This document shows, piece after piece, positions 61,432 through 64,000 of a stretch of DNA of 64,000 bases. Source of the DNA: Streptomyces pristinaespiralis (GTDB lineage: Bacteria; Actinomycetota; Actinomycetes; Streptomycetales; Streptomycetaceae); assembly GCF_001278075.1 (NCBI RefSeq), contig NZ_CP011340.1, forward strand, positions 2,046,001-2,110,000, written 5' to 3'. The notes under the pieces were generated by a model that ran no database searches, was not told the origin of the DNA, and saw nothing but the letters and a program-made list of their open reading frames with translations. Position 1 is the stretch's first letter; the number at the start of each line of letters is the position of its first letter. The translations under genes and the position numbers were made by a program.

Positions 61432-64000
61432 ATGCAGCCCAGAACAAGACCCCGGCCCAGAAAGATCAATCCCGTCACCCTCGTGGTGACCGCTTCCATG
61501 CTGGTGTTGACGGCGCCTTCCGCCGCCATCGCCCTTCCCTCGGAGCCCGGACAATCGACGTCGCCCGGCCGGGAATTCAGATCGTCCTTCGAATCGGACG
61601 AAGCCCAGCCGGACTGGCGTAATACCGTTGAAGTCGGCACCGACGGAAAGAAGCGGTCATCGGGTGTCGACGGCGGCTTCTCCAGCGGAATACCGGGCAA
61701 TGTCACCGACAAGGTGATCGACCTGCGGGCCAGCGACGAGAACACCGGCGGCGGCGAGACCAAGGAGAATCTGGTCGACCTGCTCCCGAGCAGCAAGTGG
61801 CTGGGCTTCGAGCCGACCGCCTGGATCGAGTTCGACACCGACGAGCCGGTCAAGGTCTCCACCTACGCCCTGACGTCCGCCAACGACTTCGCCTCGCGCG
61901 ACCCCAGGGACTGGACCCTGAAGGGGTCCGCCGACGGGGAGAACTGGACGGTCCTGGACAGCCGTTCCGGTGAGACCTTCGCCGAGCGCTTCCAGACCAG
62001 GACCTTCGACATCGGCGCCCCCTCCGAGGTGACGGCCTACGCCCACTACCGGCTGGAGATCACGAAGAACAACGGTGCGTCCGACGCCACCCAGCTGGCG
62101 GACGTGCAGTTCTCCAACGGTGACACCAGCACCCCCGTCCCCGACGACATGCGCAGCCAGGTCGACCGCGGCCCCAGCGGCTCCCCCACCGCCAAGGCCG
62201 GCGCGGGCTTCACCGGCAAGCGCGCCCTGAAGTACGCCGGCACCCACAAGCCTGACGGCAGGGCCTACTCGTACAACAAGGTCTTCGACGTCGATGTCGC
62301 CGTGCGCCGCGACACCGAGCTGTCGTACAAGGTCTTCCCCGCCATGGCGGAGACGGACCTGAACTACCCCGCCACGAACGTGTCGGTCGATCTCGCCTTC
62401 ACCGACGGCACCTACCTGAGCGATCTGGGGGCCACGGACTCGCACGGCGGACTCCTCACCCCGGCGGGCCAGGGCGCCGCGAAGCGCCTCTACGTCAACC
62501 AGTGGAACGCCGTCGCCTCCGGCATCGGCACGGTCGCGGCCGGCAAGACCGTCGACCGGATCCTGGTGGCCTACGACTCCCCCAAGGGTCCCGCGAAGTT
62601 CCAGGGCTGGATCGACGACGTCACCCTCGCGCCCAAGGCGCCGGAGAAGCGGCTCGAGCACCTCTCGGACTACGCCTCCACCACCCGCGGCACCAACTCC
62701 AGCGGTTCGTTCTCCCGGGGCAACACCTTCCCCGCCACCGCGGTCCCGCACGGCTTCAACTTCTGGACGCCGGTCACCAACTCCGAGTCCAAGAGCTGGC
62801 TGTACGAGTACTCCCGCGGCAACAACGCGGACAACCTGCCCACCGTCCAGGCCTTCAGCACCAGCCACGAGCCCAGCCCCTGGATGGGTGACCGGCAGAC
62901 GTTCCAGGTGATGCCGTCGGCGGCAGAGGGCACCCCGGACACCTCGCGCGAGGCCAGGGCCCTGCCCTTCCGGCACGAGAAGGAGACGGCCAGGCCGCAC
63001 TACTACGGCGTCACCTTCGAGAACGGCCTCAAGGCCGAGATGACGCCGACCGACCACGCGGCGATGATGCGCTTCACCTACCCCGGTGACGACGCGAGCG
63101 TCATATTCGACAACGTCACCAAGGAGGGCGGCCTCACCCTCGACGCCGCGACCCGCTCCTTCACCGGTTACTCGGACGTCAAGAGCGGCCTGTCCACGGG
63201 CGCCACACGGCTGTTCGTGTACGGCGTCTTCGACGCGCCGGTGACCGACTCGGCCTCCGAGGGCGTCACCGGGCGGCTCCGCTTCGACGCCGGTGACGAC
63301 CGCACCGTCAATCTGCGGATGGCGACCTCGCTGATCAGCGTGGACCAGGCGAAGAAGAACCTCGCCGACGAGATCCCGGCCGGGACCCGCTTCGAGAAGG
63401 TCCGGGGCAAGGCGCAGGACGCCTGGGACGACATCCTCGGCAAGGTCGAGGTCGAGGGCGCGACCCGCGACCAGCTGGTCACGCTCTACTCCAGCCTCTA
63501 CCGGCTCTACCTCTACCCGAACTCGGGCTTCGAGAACACCGGTACCAAGAAGCGCCCGGAGTACCGGTACGCGAGCCCGTTCTCGCCGATGACCGGCCCC
63601 GACACCCCGACCCGTACCGGCGCGAAGATCGTCGACGGGAAGGTGTACGTCAACAACGGCTTCTGGGACACCTACCGCACGACCTGGCCGGCCTACTCCT
63701 TCCTCACCCCGAAGAAGGCCGGCGAGCTGGTCGACGGCTTCGTCCAGCAGTACAAGGACGGCGGCTGGATCTCCCGCTGGTCCTCCCCCGGTTACGCGGA
63801 CCTGATGACCGGCACCAGCTCCGACGTGGCGTTCGCCGACGCGTACGTCAAGGGTGTCGACTTCGACGCGGAAGCCGCCTACGAGGCGGCGCTGAAGAAC
63901 GCGACCGTCGTCCCGCCGGCCTCCGGCGTGGGCCGCAAGGGCATGGAGACCTCGCCGTTCCTCGGCTACGCCTCCACCTCCACCCACGAGGGCCTGTCCT
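61432..64000 (+). CDS. Secreted GH92 alpha-mannosidase with F5/8-type carbohydrate-binding domain (3' end outside window)
   Basis: The reading frame is open to the right edge (856 codons seen). The ATG has GGAGGA 13 nt upstream. A signal peptide covers about residues 1-38 (LVVTASMLVLTAPSAAIA). Next is a discoidin/F5-8C-like module (about 70-225) with DWTLKGSADGENWTVLDSRS, then a linking beta region, then the GH92 N-terminal sandwich (SDYASTTRGTNSSGSFSRGN, AVPHGFNFWTPVT). The start of the (alpha/alpha)6 catalytic domain follows with NGFWDTYRTTWPAYSF. GH92 enzymes are calcium-dependent exo-alpha-mannosidases that act on mannan and N-glycans. Catalytic glutamate/aspartate residues of the C-terminal part are outside the window. 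Confidence 0.92.
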   Translation, partial: MQPRTRPRPRKINPVTLVVTASMLVLTAPSAAIALPSEPGQSTSPGREFRSSFESDEAQPDWRNTVEVGTDGKKRSSGVDGGFSSGIPGNVTDKVIDLRASDENTGGGETKENLVDLLPSSKWLGFEPTAWIEFDTDEPVKVSTYALTSANDFASRDPRDWTLKGSADGENWTVLDSRSGETFAERFQTRTFDIGAPSEVTAYAHYRLEITKNNGASDATQLADVQFSNGDTSTPVPDDMRSQVDRGPSGSPTAKAGAGFTGKRALKYAGTHKPDGRAYSYNKVFDVDVAVRRDTELSYKVFPAMAETDLNYPATNVSVDLAFTDGTYLSDLGATDSHGGLLTPAGQGAAKRLYVNQWNAVASGIGTVAAGKTVDRILVAYDSPKGPAKFQGWIDDVTLAPKAPEKRLEHLSDYASTTRGTNSSGSFSRGNTFPATAVPHGFNFWTPVTNSESKSWLYEYSRGNNADNLPTVQAFSTSHEPSPWMGDRQTFQVMPSAAEGTPDTSREARALPFRHEKETARPHYYGVTFENGLKAEMTPTDHAAMMRFTYPGDDASVIFDNVTKEGGLTLDAATRSFTGYSDVKSGLSTGATRLFVYGVFDAPVTDSASEGVTGRLRFDAGDDRTVNLRMATSLISVDQAKKNLADEIPAGTRFEKVRGKAQDAWDDILGKVEVEGATRDQLVTLYSSLYRLYLYPNSGFENTGTKKRPEYRYASPFSPMTGPDTPTRTGAKIVDGKVYVNNGFWDTYRTTWPAYSFLTPKKAGELVDGFVQQYKDGGWISRWSSPGYADLMTGTSSDVAFADAYVKGVDFDAEAAYEAALKNATVVPPASGVGRKGMETSPFLGYASTSTHEGLS

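Noticed and set aside
61657..63987. A 776-codon open frame on the minus strand opposite the GH92 gene
   Set aside because: It is an antisense shadow; the plus-strand frame has signal peptide, carbohydrate-binding and GH92 motifs.

Overview
The window is chromosomal DNA of a Streptomyces-like actinomycete. The evidence is very high G+C with strong third-position GC bias, frequent GTG/TTG starts preceded by GGAGG-type ribosome sites, 4-nt ATGA/GTGA stop-start overlaps, long perfect hairpins without U-tracts as terminators, and families typical of the genus (DUF3000, DUF4142, TIGR04222, HemQ, LCP, Stealth, ROK). From memory, the order resembles the S. coelicolor block around SCO6005-SCO6045 (ngcEFG, rok7B7, xylFGH, dxs, Stealth genes, fadAB, hemE, hemG/hemQ). 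I could not check this by alignment.

Left part (1-13.3 kb): a truncated FtsX-type permease, a secreted streptogrisin-like protease with a Gln/Asp/Gly tail, a cupin/zinc-ribbon protein, a polysaccharide deacetylase lipoprotein, two multi-pass transporters, an AIM24/ABC-ATPase/ABC-permease/zinc-ribbon run, a PTH2-like protein, three coupled small membrane-protein genes, a 33-bp tandem-repeat array, a GlxA/AraC regulator and an excalibur-domain protein.

Middle-left (13.6-25.9 kb): a DUF4142 protein, then the most interesting pair. This is a DUF692/MNIO (multinuclear iron oxidase) enzyme with a C-terminal extension, followed directly by a TIGR04222 membrane protein that ends in a Gly/Ser tail dotted with cysteines. 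Next come a TAP-like secreted hydrolase, coproporphyrin-branch haem genes (hemQ, hemG and, 3 kb away, hemE), a DUF4349 lipoprotein, a CoA-disulfide-reductase-like flavoprotein, a secreted RTX-like protein and a DUF3000 protein.

Centre (26-46 kb): an orphan LuxR-type regulator, RNase D, a LysR regulator divergent from a SnoaL-like gene with a candidate operator between them, and the beta-oxidation pair fadA-fadB. A cell-envelope glycopolymer locus follows: SGNH hydrolase, GT4-Stealth fusion, accessory protein, second Stealth protein, two paralogous beta-propeller-like proteins flanking an LCP (LytR-CpsA-Psr) transferase. Then come a NYN protein and an APC permease.

Right part (46-64 kb): dxs (isoprenoid precursor), a xylose-type ABC operon (xylFGH-like) with its ROK regulator, and an accessory segment of about 4.4 kb. 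That segment holds tandem repeats, a structured inverted repeat, a transposase remnant, GNAT, TetR and alpha/beta-hydrolase genes, and two related repeat blocks near its ends. The window closes with an ngcEFG-like (GlcNAc/chitobiose) ABC operon divergent from a GH92 alpha-mannosidase gene that runs off the right end.

No rRNA, CRISPR array or convincing tRNA gene was seen.
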